64,000 nucleotides of DNA from Xiphias gladius (lineage: Eukaryota > Chordata > Actinopteri > Istiophoriformes > Xiphiidae): NCBI RefSeq assembly GCF_016859285.1, contig NC_053411.1, forward strand, positions 6,669,501 through 6,733,500. The letters are read 5' to 3'. Position 1 is the first letter of the stretch, and every line of letters begins with the position of its first letter. Both the position numbers and the translations under genes were made by a program. The notes beneath the pieces were generated by a model, which saw only the letters and a list, made by a program, of their open reading frames with translations, made no database searches and was not told the DNA's origin. This document shows, piece by piece, positions 14,101 through 26,800 of this stretch.

Positions 14101-17100
14101 TAGGTGTATTTTCCAAATTGTTTCACTGTTCATTAGAGACAAACAAAGACACTCTAAATGACATCCAACCTTCTGCTGTCTTTGCTTCTGTTAGCTGGTG
14201 TACGAGTTCTTTCTGCGTTTCCTGGAGAGCCCGGACTTCCAGCCCTCCATGGCCAAACGCTATGTCGACCAGAAGTTTGTCTTGCAGGTAATCCTCTCTC
14301 CTTTCCCTCTTTGAAAAAGGCTGTTTGTCAAATTCAAAGCTCCAAGATGTTTCTAAAATCCCTATAAATGGAGAGATAGAAATAAATGAAGTTCTTTTTT
14401 GGAACACACCAAGTTTCGGTATCCAGGTTTGGGTGCGTGCATAAAAAACTGACTTAAAATGACTCAGTTCTTGTTGTACAACTTGTATCTTTAATATCCT
14501 GCGTTATTTTAAAAATTGATGGGGAAAAAAAAGTTCATGCAATATAAATTTTGCCGTTTGTGCGGTAAAAATATATTTCGATGACGATGAAATGTTCTCA
14601 CAAGAGAAAGAAAAATGAAAAAAATACCCTCGAGGTTATATAAATATTCAAATTAGTTCGAGGTTAGGAGGTGGGTGTTATAGTGAAGAGGTTAGAGAAT
14701 GAATGCAGTCACAAGTACAGGCATAAAAACAGACTTTATTTGTGTCTGTAATTATTATTATGTGTGTGTAGCTCCTGGAGCTGTTTGACAGTGAGGACCC
14801 CAGGGAGAGGGAGTACCTGAAGACCATCCTGCACCGTGTCTATGGAAAACTACTGGGTCTCCGAGCCTACATCCGCAAACAAATCAACAACATCTTCCTC
14901 AGGTACAGGCTGCAATCTACCCATCCAATGCACGGGACTTAAAGGTGCTACTTATAGCCATTTATAGAATCAATTTTAAAATCAAAAATCAAACATTAGC
15001 CAACAATAAAAGACTATTAGCGGGGAGTGGTTGTTGGGACTAATAGCTTGGTGAGGGGCTAATTGGACTAGTAGCCTGAGACTTAAACTTTTTAAAATAA
15101 CTGTTGATTTTCAGTGTGCTGTAGTCTGATCTATCTAATCTTTGCAGGGTGTTAGACACAGTAGAAACACAGAAAGGAGTGCGCTGAAGGAACTTTTGGT
15201 TTCCTGCAACAGTTCCTTCATTTTAGTTTCTGAGTTTTAGTTCCTGATACTTGAAGTTCTTTGTGGTCGAAAAGAAACAAGCAGCAGGACAAGGGGTAAA
15301 TGAAAATGTAGCCCTAATACCACCAAAGGGTACACGTTGCATCTAAAATGTGTATTTTGGATAATTAAAAGCTGTATTCTGCCAGACATGCACATAGACA
15401 GGCATGCACAAACATGATGGTGCGCATTTGCACTGACTGCCATATACAGTATCTTCATCCTGCATTTATGCTGAGAGCTAAATCATTGTGTAGTGACACA
15501 AGTCTCTTCAAATGATTATCAGCTCTGACTAACAAAAAGGCTGTGATGTACAATCATGTTTCACTTCTTCCCTTCACCAAGTGCGGCTGAATTGTTGTCT
15601 TTTGTTGTGATTGCAATATAATTTAAGCATGGGAGCGCTGCGGTGCTGCAACAAGCATTGTTTCTATTTCAGTTAACTGGTTTTAGTATCATTATTTGTG
15701 CCTTCTGACGGTAGCTGTAAGGCAAGCGTTTATTTTATTTTTTATTTAATGTGCTTCTTTTTCTTTAATTTCTCTCTTAGATGATAACATCACAGACGTT
15801 ACACAGGAGATATCAGGAAATGTATCAATTTTGTAGGAAAGAAAGGAATATCAGGAGATTTTTAAGCATGGCTCTTTTTATGCAAAGATAACAGAATGGG
15901 TTTTTATTTTTGTCTTTCTTTCCGTTCCTTCTTTTAGTTGCCTTTACGACTGTTAAACTAGAAACTGTTGCTTAATCTTTAGGAGTCACTCTTGGCATGT
16001 GTGTGCTGTTTCTGATCTGCAGGTTCATATATGAAACTGAGCACTTCAACGGAGTCGCAGAGCTGCTGGAAATCCTCGGCAGGTTTGTACTCACAAGCAC
16101 ACGCACGTTTTGAAGTACTTCGTAGTATATCATGGCCTGATGAATGCATTTAGAGTAAAGTTGAATAACAGACACTCATAGGCTTATACACACACACATA
16201 CAGCATCTTTAGGTGGCCAGCTGCTGCTATTCATGAGCCAGCTAGCAACCCAGTAAATTAAACAACTACAAAATATGGCAACAAAACATAACTGCTATGT
16301 ATTCATTTTCATTTTTCATGTATCATCATCACCCCCCCATTCATATCATGTGATGACAACTGTGTAAAGCCCAATGGAGTGAGAATTGAAGGATGAGGAA
16401 GGGAGGGAAACGAGTAAACTGTGGAGGTCGGCAAGAAGGAGAGACAGAAACAAGAGGGGGCTTAAAGACATGACTGAGAGATGACTCGGAGGTTTGTGTA
16501 GATTGTTGTCTCTGTGGCCAGTAAGAGAAATGCAAGGAAGATAGAGATGAAGAGGAATCAAGGAAGGAAGTCAAACTGACAAACAAACATGTCTTGCTCT
16601 CTGCCTGCGCTCATACACAAATCAATGAGAACAAGAATGGAAAGATGACAATAATGAAAAGAAAGAGGGAGAGAGAGAAAGTGGAGGATGGATATAAGCA
16701 AGGTGATATTATCTAGTTTGTTTCCTCGCTTGGTCTGCATGCAAAATGGTAGAGGAATAGTTGAACATTTCCAGAATGCCTACCAACACCTCTGAAGCTA
16801 TCTTGTGTGCATCTTATTCGATTAAGCCGTACATGTACAGGCTAACTGGCCAGGTTGGGTCGTGAGCTGGGCGTATCACTCAGCGTCAAAGTGAAGAAGC
16901 ACTGTTAGCACTGTTAGATGCAATTGCAAAATTTTAAGTAGATGTGCCCTAAGTTGATGGTTAGCCACAACCTTGATAACGTTATGGATGGTTTACAATA
17001 TTGGAGATAATTTTGTGAATTTATTATCTTCAGGTCTTTCCACTCTGTCATACTGCAGCTTTTTTTTATTCAAGACAATTACAAACATCTCTAAAAGTCA

Positions 17101-20100
17101 ATACTTGTGACAGCACATTCAGGATGATGTTACAGTATTTGACTTTAACTCCAGTAGCATTCATGAATATATTAAGGTCACAGCACTCCCTGTCAATATA
17201 TTTTCTTAACCAGAGGAACTACAGTCTCATCAGACATAGGAAACCTGTGCTGCATCTCTCTGTGGTTATAACTCTTTCCCTTTTCTGACACTAAAAGCAG
17301 CGTTTCTGACAGAAAACATAAAGATGGAAATCCAGCGCTTTATCTGTCAATATCCTTTGTCCATAATGGTTATAGTAGTTATACATGTAGTGAAATATGT
17401 ACATACACTGTCTATAGGGGTGACCTATTATCTATAATTATAGTATTGTAAACACGACTGTTGCACTGTTTATTACAAAGTGTAAATAAACGAATTTAGC
17501 TTATTATTGCTATAACAACGATCCACAGACAGGGACTCCATATAGATAGAGGAAACGATAAGAAAAGAGGCAAATGAGCTTTTCCTCTATTATCAGTATT
17601 TAGCTTCTTTACAATAGTATAATAATTTCAGAGCCCACACAGTCAGTGACAGCTGTGTAACATTACCAGGATCAAATGTCCGGAGGTTAGCAAAGTCGAG
17701 CAACGTAACCGAACGAATAAGAATACTACGAAGCAAAGTATATGACACTAGTAACACAGAAATGCCTTCAAAAAAAAATCTGTGTTTATGTTGAAAGTAG
17801 AAGAAAGTAGATTTAGAGAGACTGGAGTGGTTTGTCTGAATGCTGGTTAAATGACAGAATATTTTAGCAAAAGTGTTATTACTGTCTCTTTTGTTTTCCC
17901 GACATAAAGGATGAAGAGATTCATTCAAAAACAGGAACCTTTCTTATAACCCAGAACCACCATTGCACCTGTTAACGATCAAAAAGTCAGATCAAAAATG
18001 GACGATGACTTTTGAGGTTTGAGAATTACAGGTTAATGGAGGGAAGAGGGAAGAATGGAGGGATTAGAGATGGAGGGATGACATAGAGATGGAGGGAGGA
18101 TGAGTGAGTGAACAGTAAGTGAGTCAGAAAGGGAGGAAAGAGGGAGGAGGGAGAGCAGGAGAGGAGAGAGAGGTTTGTATTCATGTTGGTGGTAACAGAG
18201 GTATTTATAGCTCCTCCCACACATGGAGAGAGGGAGAGATAGATGAGCGAGGGAGGATGCATTGCACAGAAAGAGGGAGAGAGAGGAAGACGACAGAGGT
18301 ATTCAGAAAAAGGGTGAGAGGGAGGCAGACAGACAGATTAGAGGAACAGCAGGAGTGAGATATTATTGAAGGAATCTTCTATGAAACAGACAAATATGCT
18401 GTTAGAGAATGAAGGCAGACCGACAGTCGTGTTTCAGACAGGTAGACTGATACAGAGACACAAATATAAAACTGATAAACAACTCAGAGTTACTGCTAAA
18501 TAAGTGTCATACTTTCCAAGTTTAGTTCCCACTCTTCCACTGCTCATACCTTTCTATCTGTAGGCTGAACTACTACAGTGTCAGTCAGTGGAGTAGTGAA
18601 AAGAGCAGACCACGCGTTTGTCCAGTCACTTGGAAATGGAGTCAGTACAAGAATAGACTCCACCACACAGACAGCTGCAGATGTGAATTGGCAGTTTTTG
18701 GAGTAATACGTGATGTAAATAAATGTCAATTTTGCCGCTCTCTTTAGAGTTAAAATACCAGCTTCTTTGCAGAGAACTAAACTAATAGTCCAAATACGTT
18801 AAAGTTACAATGGACTTACAATGCCATGAGCTATGAAGTTGCAAAAAACAATGCTACATGTTCCTGTGGAGCCCTAGGATCGGATCAGGGTTCTTTTCTC
18901 ATATTTGATTTATCTAACAGCTGACCTGGATCACCTGCTGAAACGGTTAGTTGATCAATTGATTGGTTGACTGACCAAGAATGTATCAACCACAGTTTTG
19001 CTAATCAATTTAAGTCATTTATCAAGTGAAAAAGGGTTAACCCCAAACATTCACCTTTTCCAGCTTCTCAAATGTATTAGATGCAGCTTTAATCTCCTCG
19101 CATAATCATGTCTTGTGTTTTTGACATATTCTAACTGAAAGACAGACAATGTGGCAGAAGTGAAAAACTTCACGTTGTTATTTTTCCCAGGAAGGAAGCA
19201 AACATGATAGGAAATGAAGGAGTTCATGCACCACTGTAATGGTAACTTTGACTGTTCTCTCGTCTCCTCTCCTCTTCTCCAGCATCATAAACGGCTTCGC
19301 CTTGCCTCTGAAGGCCGAACATAAGCAGTTCCTGGTTCGGGTCCTCATCCCACTACACACAGCAAAGTCCCTTTCCATCTTCCATGCACAGGTCAGTGAT
19401 ATAATCCTCGATACGCTGATATTTAAATTTTTTTCTTTACATATTAGACTTGTTTAGAAAGGCTAGCTTTGCCAGTTGTTTCTTTTGATAGCTTTAGCAG
19501 TGAAAACTTACCATCTGTTTCTGACACCAATTTATGTTTCATGTAACACAACAAATGCTATTACACAGCAGCAAAATTTGTTGATGCAGTTTGCAACAGT
19601 TTTTCCATGTGTGTTCTTATGACTTTTGAAGGCCAATACTGATGCTGTTTGCTGATGTTCTGTGTTTTCAGGGTGTAAAAGCTACTGAAATAATTTTTAT
19701 ATCTTGTCCAACTAAAAATATTTTTCAAACCCAGAAATCCTTCAAGGTTAGTGCGCAGTTCTTCTCCGGATTGAAACATTCTTTACTGTAGTCTTTAGAG
19801 ACTCCAATCCAACACCCGCCACAGAACTAGATCTACTGCTCCTTCGCTGTACCTCCTTTGTTTTGTTCTAGCAGTAAACTGACGGAGGAGTTTGGTTCCA
19901 ATCACCATCACAAAATCTCCTATTGGTGTGATTTGTCTCTTGTATTTTATGTAACAGTTAACTGTGGCTACAAACATTAGGCTTGAATTTCACATGCATG
20001 TGTAAGGATAAAACCTAGGAATCAAGTATATATGATATATTACCTCTCAAAACAAAGCTCTATGTAGACCATCGCAATGGTAGTTAGTGGTTTCTGCAAT

Positions 20101-20671
20101 GTATCAAATCTAACACTAGGAGACAGAGTTGAGTCACGGATAACACTGCAGAGAGATTTACTCAACCTTGAATTACACACAGAGAGTGTTTGCCTTTGGT
20201 TTGTGTCTGTTCGTGTATGAGTATGTTTGTTTGGGTTATAATATTTGATTACACAGATGGCAGCCAGTCTATCGCGTTCATGTGTGTGTGTGTTCATGTT
20301 TGTGTGCGTGTGTGTGTCTGTTCATTTTATTTGTGTCACAAATTATTTGATTATGCGGGAGGTACAGTTTGTTCTCCAAAAACTGGTCTGTGGTATGTGT
20401 GTGTTTGTGCGTGTACTGGTACTTCTATCTTTGTGAGGACCAGTTTGCGTTTTAGACATTTGGGAAAGTGAGGACATTTAGGCTGGTCCTCATACCTTTA
20501 AAGGGCTGTTTGAAGGTTAAGACTTGGTTTTAAGGTTCAGGTTAGAATCAGGTTTAGGTCAGGGTGAGGGTAAGGGTTGGGGTTAGGCATTCAGTTGTGA
20601 TGGTTGACGTTAGGGTAAGGGAATAGGGAATGCATTATGTCAATGAGTGTCCTCACAGAGACAGAGAAACA

Positions 20672-20764
<93 letters not shown>

Positions 20765-20765
20765 T

Positions 20766-20846
<81 letters not shown>

Positions 20847-23800
20847 TTGTGGGTGTTTGTTTTTGTGTATTCTGGGCCTCAGCATCACCGTGCCCTACAT
20901 TTCTCCTCCCCGTCTCTCTCCCTGTGGTTCACACACATACATTATTCACACACTCAAAGACACACTCCTTTTGACAGGGTCACGGGGGAAACAGTGCTAG
21001 TGGACAGCAGTTTTGCACTCAATAGGTGTGGCTGCGCAGGAGTGACCCAGTTCTGGATCTAAATATCAAAATATAAAACCCCAGCAGCACATTTTAATAA
21101 TCTTGAAGGTTTCTCAGCACCGTGAAGTACATTTGAATCCTCTTTTTCTGTAGTCTGTGAAGAGTTTTCTTATTTATATCGTGTCACTGAATTGTAATAA
21201 CAGCTTTTAGAGCTATAGTGTTTAGCCACGGCATGGTTACACATCATGGTTCCAAATTGAGTACTTATTGGGTCACAGGTGTAAGTACCAAAATGAGAAA
21301 TTTAATTTTTTTTTTTCTGCTGTGAAAGCACCCTATACATTAGTGTTTTTCCATGGGGGGTTATTTTTGGTTCAGACTGATGACGTTAGTACTCCAATTT
21401 GAATGCTGTAATAACCTGTTTAGTATGCACTAAAAATAGTTTGTGATATCACTTCAGGTCGAACAGCCACACAACCAGAGGGACACTGTTAGCTGTTGCT
21501 TGGTCCCATTTGTGATTTTAGCACTTGCGTACGTTCTTGTACTACTCTGCATGTTAGTTACTTCGTGTCATGTTTGAATCACGGAGTAGCGTATGCAGTA
21601 CTGAGGTTTAAGGACTACTTGATGCTGTGAGTTTTGAGAGTCCGGTCATTTGCCCTTGGCAGAACTGGACCCATGGAAAAAAGACAGCTATCGCTAGCTA
21701 AACACCCTGTCACTGCATGGTCCGAGTCAACCATAGATGTGAGTCGCGCACGTGCCATTTTACCACATCCAATTTGTGACATTTTACCACAGCCAATTTG
21801 TGAGTGAAGATAGAGACCAAAAACAGAGACTGATAAGAGATGAAGATCAACGAATTTCAAGAAATGAAATTTTAAATGAAAAATTAAATGAAAAATCCCA
21901 AAACTCCAGACGGTGGTCTATGCTTTTGTATAATCCAGTACAGATAACAAAATCCTCTTTAAATTTGGCTAGATTGCTTTATTGGCTAGACTCCAGCATC
22001 TGCTTATTCACATGAAACCTGCTCTACTTCGCTTTATAATCTACAATATGCAACGATTTGCTGACTTGCGAAATACAGTCGAAACTGGAAGTGGCTGTCC
22101 AAGTTGGTGGACCTTACATGTTGTAAACCGGTTATGCTCGCACATGAGCGACTAGCCAAAGCTAGTTAGCTAACTAGCTTTCAACTACAAAATGAAAGCT
22201 GCTTAGCTTAGCTTGTTACCTTCCATTTTCTGAGTGAGATACAGCACGATGGGTCTTTCCAAATAGTGAGTGTTGTAAAGGGATAGATGTCTTAAATTGC
22301 TAATGGTCATCTGTTGAAAAAGGGGAGAACAATGCCCTGTATCAATATTCATAGGCTATACAGTGGCTGTGATGTGCCCCAGTGCTCCAGGGAGGAGAAA
22401 TAAAAATTCAGTTTTACTTTAAACTAAATGAAACTATGACTAAGTCAGCACAATTCAAAGATTTGTACAGAACCTGACAAAATAATAGCAAGAACTGTGT
22501 AATGTGCAGGTCCTAACAAATTCACAGGCAAGAGAGAATATTAGAATTCTCTACAACGACTTTATCCCCAAAAATAGAGCCTAATTTGACCTGTAGCCTT
22601 GACAAATCAATATTGGTACAATCTCAGCCTTTCAGCCTTTAAAAGTCTACAGTGCCCATAATCCTTAGCCTAACAACGGCCTCCTGCACCCACAAAGCCT
22701 GACCTGACAACAGAATCCAACATCATATTTACCCCGAGCGATTTCTCTAATGCCTCGCTAATGCTTTAAATAGTTTGACCGCTCAGCACCTATATTTTAA
22801 TCCTCCCATTTTTCCTGCTTTTCTTTTTATTCAAGCTTGACATCCCTGCTTTAAGCCGCCGCTCCCCCCTTCTCTGTGCTTCTGTAACCATGCCGTGGTG
22901 TGAGTGAAGGACAGGAAAGTTAGGGATGGAGCGAGTGGAGTAGACAAAGAAGGAAAGGGATTAAACAGGAAAAAAGATGAAAGCTGTGGAAGATGTGAAA
23001 ACCAGACAGAGACAGAGACAGACAATGGAGCGTCAGGTCAAGCATGAGACAGGGAAAGAAACAATAAAAAAAGAGAAGAAAAGGAAGTAAAAACGGATTG
23101 TCCTACAAAAAGATAGAGAACAACCATCAGCAATCTGACAGTACACATCCTCTGCTGTCTGTGTAAGTGTAAAACTGGACAATCCAGCATACTTTTATGT
23201 TATCGACATTTGATTGTACTTATCTGAAAGTCATAAAATGGACCAGTACATTAATAATGTGAACAAGGCAAAGATATAAGTAGGACCGAAGAGAGAAGAC
23301 AGAGGCAGAGACAAGAGGACTAAACTCTATCTCACGTTGCCCTGAAGGGAATTTGTGTGTGTGACATCACTCCTTCCGAAGTAAACACACGCACACACAG
23401 TCTCCGTCGCCACGGTGCCCTCTCGCCACGGCAACCGGCCTGGGTGGAGGGGGCAACCGCAAAACACACACATGCACACACACACACCACACACACACAC
23501 GTACGCACACATTCGCTGAGTAATGAGAAATGATGGTAGATCATATAGGAGGAGACAAGAGCTGGTGTAGAACTATACACACACACAGACACCATTGGAA
23601 AACTTGTCTTTCCAATCTTTAGCAGTGTGTAATCCGGAGGGATAAGTGCTAAGATCCCCCTTGTCTGCTTGACAGCTTCAGGGAACATGTGTGTGTGTTT
23701 TTGCATTGGTGTGTGTGTTCTAACCTCCTCTCCTCTGTCCTTACAGCTGGCCTACTGTGTGGTGCAGTTTATGGAGAAAGATGCTACAGTCACTGAATAT

Positions 23801-26800
23801 GTAAGTCTGTTTCTTATCACCTTACTATACTTAAAACAAAACGCTTGCTAATCAAATTTAAAGGATAATTCTGGTTTGTTAGATATTTGAACTTATTTTT
23901 GTAGTTTTGGCCATTTGGCTACAGAAAGTCAGATGGTTCAATCATAGAAGTTCCATAGAAGTTTTAAAGCTGCACTAAACAATATTCTTATTTGAACAGT
24001 GGGTCAAAATCAATGTTGATGTGAAAGATGTCACTCATAGTGATGAACTTTGCAGTTCCCCTCAGCCCTACAGAGCGTTTTAGCATCTTTGTTTTTGTTA
24101 TGGGGCCCACGACTTAGATGTTTTTGGTTCAGTTGTATTGCTCTCATTAACCTTGTTTCCACGCTGCAGGCAGCTGTTATTAGTGAAAAAGCTCTGATAA
24201 ATCCACTGTACACTAAATGACCAGAAGCAAACAGTAGACAGACAGAGTTAGAAACTAGCTGGTGAACATAGTGGAGCATTTAACAGCTAAAGAGTCAGAT
24301 ATTCTCCTCAGGGGTTTGTGGAAATGAAACAGATCTTAAAGGAGAGTTAATATTGGACTTGTATTCATCAGGTGGACAAAACCTTTACTTCAAGTGAATG
24401 CTAAAAAATCAATTATTACTGCTTTTTAACAACCCAAAGGTTAGCAGAAGTTATTTGGACAAAAAAAACTTGGAAATTGAAGGCAAACAAAAATTTACTC
24501 CAAACTGTCTGTTGTAAACCTCCAACATAGTTTAAAGACTCCCTGATTCAACGTTGCTCTAACATACAAAGTTTGACTTTGTAATTAGGGATTATTACCA
24601 ACATTTCGGATTTCAGCATTTATTTTAGTGAGTGCAGTGTTACCATAACTGAGAGTCATGATGGACAAAACTACAAAAATAAGACTCAAGTTGTAATAAA
24701 CTGAATTTATTCTTTAATATTATTGCCAGTCACATGACCATCAAATATTATAATCAATGTTAGACCTGTAAGTAGTTCACCAATGTAAACTCTGCCTGTC
24801 AGAGGTTGAATTAGAGTATTTACTATACCCTACATCTTCATTCATCCTAATCAGGACAGTAAGAATGAGACTCAGTACAAAGTTAACAACATATTTCTTA
24901 ATGCACTAGCCAGAGTATGAATATGAAGCAATGAAGATGGTACGGATGGATGCCTGCCAGCCAGCTACCCTGCTGTGCTGATGGCTGCAGTGTTTATTTA
25001 TATTCATGTGTTTCGTATTTTCTCTGCAGATCATCAGAGGGCTGCTCAAGTACTGGCCAAAAACCTGCACGCAGAAAGAGGTGAGATAGCTGATAAAAGA
25101 AAAATGTCTGGGAGCATCTTAACATTTTTTCTGTCTTTGCTGTATTATAAACGTGTGTGTATTGGTGTGTATGTGATTTAGGTGATGTTCCTGGGGGAGA
25201 TCGAGGAGATCCTGGATGTGATTGAGCCATCTCAGTTCATTAGGGTCCAGGAGCCGCTTTTCAAACAGATCGCTGCCTGTATCTCCAGCCCTCACTTCCA
25301 GGTTAACACTACATCCCTTTCTGCATTTAAACCATACCGGAATGTCTAAAAGTAGTATCTAAAAACGTGTTTTGTTATACTCAAATATTGTCCCAAAATA
25401 GCTACACAAGTCAACTCTTACTCTCATGTTAAAAACAAACTGTTTTGGGAGTAATAAGCTTAATAACAGTAACCTAATTGCCTCCAGATTTATTATATAT
25501 CAATATCGAAAACATGATCCACCAAAAGACACTGTAGAAAAAAGTCAAAAACTTCAAAAACTATGAGCAGAAATAGCAGTCCGATAAAAAGGATCCAACT
25601 TCGATAAAGTCGACTCTTCTGTGTGTGTGTCTGTGTTTCAGGTAGCGGAGCGGGCACTTTACTTCTGGAACAATGAATACATCCTCAGTCTGATAGAGGA
25701 GAACTGTCAAGTCATCCTGCCGCTGGTGTTCGCCACCCTCTACAGAGTCTCCAAGGAGCACTGGAACCAGTCAGTTGCACATATGAACACCAACACACAC
25801 AAATCAATACAACTCATAACTCCATTTATAGCTTTTGTTTTTAGCTTCTGGTTAATTTGGGTGTAACCTCAAGCTTTATCACTGTTTGGACGGAAAGTAA
25901 ATTTTAAAGCACTCCCAGTTGGTCTGCTGTCCAGTCAATGGGGGTGTGTTTTATAGCTCCAATCAGGATAAAAGCAACGCCACTGTCTGTCATCTAACTC
26001 GTCAGCTCCCTTAAAACCTTTGAACACTCAAATTGGAAACAGTGAGGACCTTTTAAAGGATGCACCGTGTTTTTGCTTGGCCTGTTGGTCAACTTATGTG
26101 AGAAAAAAAAAGCAACATCCAAAAAGGTCATCCGACACTCCGCAGTCAGAGCTGACATAAAAGTGGAGCTGTGCAGTTTGGTCCCGCTCCAACGTGCAAT
26201 AAATAACATTTTAGCTCACAGATACCAAAATAATCCATGTTCCCCCTGTAGGTCATTCATTCTTGTGGCTCATGTTAATACTCGATGATGAAAGAAGCAT
26301 ATCGACCCTTTATTTAAATAAAATCAGCAACCATACAGTGAAAAAAAACTCCATTCCATTTACCAGCAAAATATACTTGAGTATCAATAGTACTCATTGT
26401 CCAGAGTGTTGTACTATAATAAATATACTAATGGATTATTATTACTGATGCATTAAGCAGCTGCTGCAAGCTCTTTACAAGCCTCCTATCAACTAACAGG
26501 CTAATAACCTCCCAGGGACACTGATTAATCCAAGTGTTATTGTTTAGGCAACACATACAGTTGATAGTAGATCAGTCTCCCCCGAAAACACAGGCTTTTC
26601 TGTTTCCTAACCCACAATCTTATGGGACAGATGATCCGCCATATGAATTATGTTTTATCTCCATCCCTTCAGGACCATCGTGTCTCTGATCTACAACGTG
26701 CTAAAGACCTTCATGGAGATGAACAGCAAGCTGTTTGATGACCTCACTGCCTCCTACAAAGTGGAGAAACAGAAGTGAGTATGACTCACACTCTTTGTGT

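Larger units (their letters stand above)
19392..23746 (+). other. ppp2r5b: ppp2r5b intron with fish minisatellite-like repeat and long GT tract
   Basis: The longest fully visible ppp2r5b intron (about 4.4 kb). It holds the G-rich dispersed repeat at 20431-20674 and its GT tract, and a 24-bp direct tandem duplication at 21755-21803. A CpG-containing patch flanked by CA runs lies at 23390-23460. No exon was recognised. Confidence 0.8.

Noticed and set aside
20540..20620. TTAGGG-like strings as an interstitial telomere
   Set aside because: The motifs are irregular and belong to a known type of fish dispersed repeat, not a tandem (TTAGGG)n array.
20630..21062. Long open frames rich in Cys-Val repeats
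   Set aside because: They are translations of the GT microsatellite, open in several frames only because the repeat lacks stops. The same applies to the CA tract frames near 28.8-29.2, 43.5 and 46.7 kb.
23405..23445. X-box-like CTCGCCACGGCAAC in a ppp2r5b intron
   Set aside because: Only about 10 of 14 positions match, it is isolated from any promoter, and it is surrounded by CA repeats.
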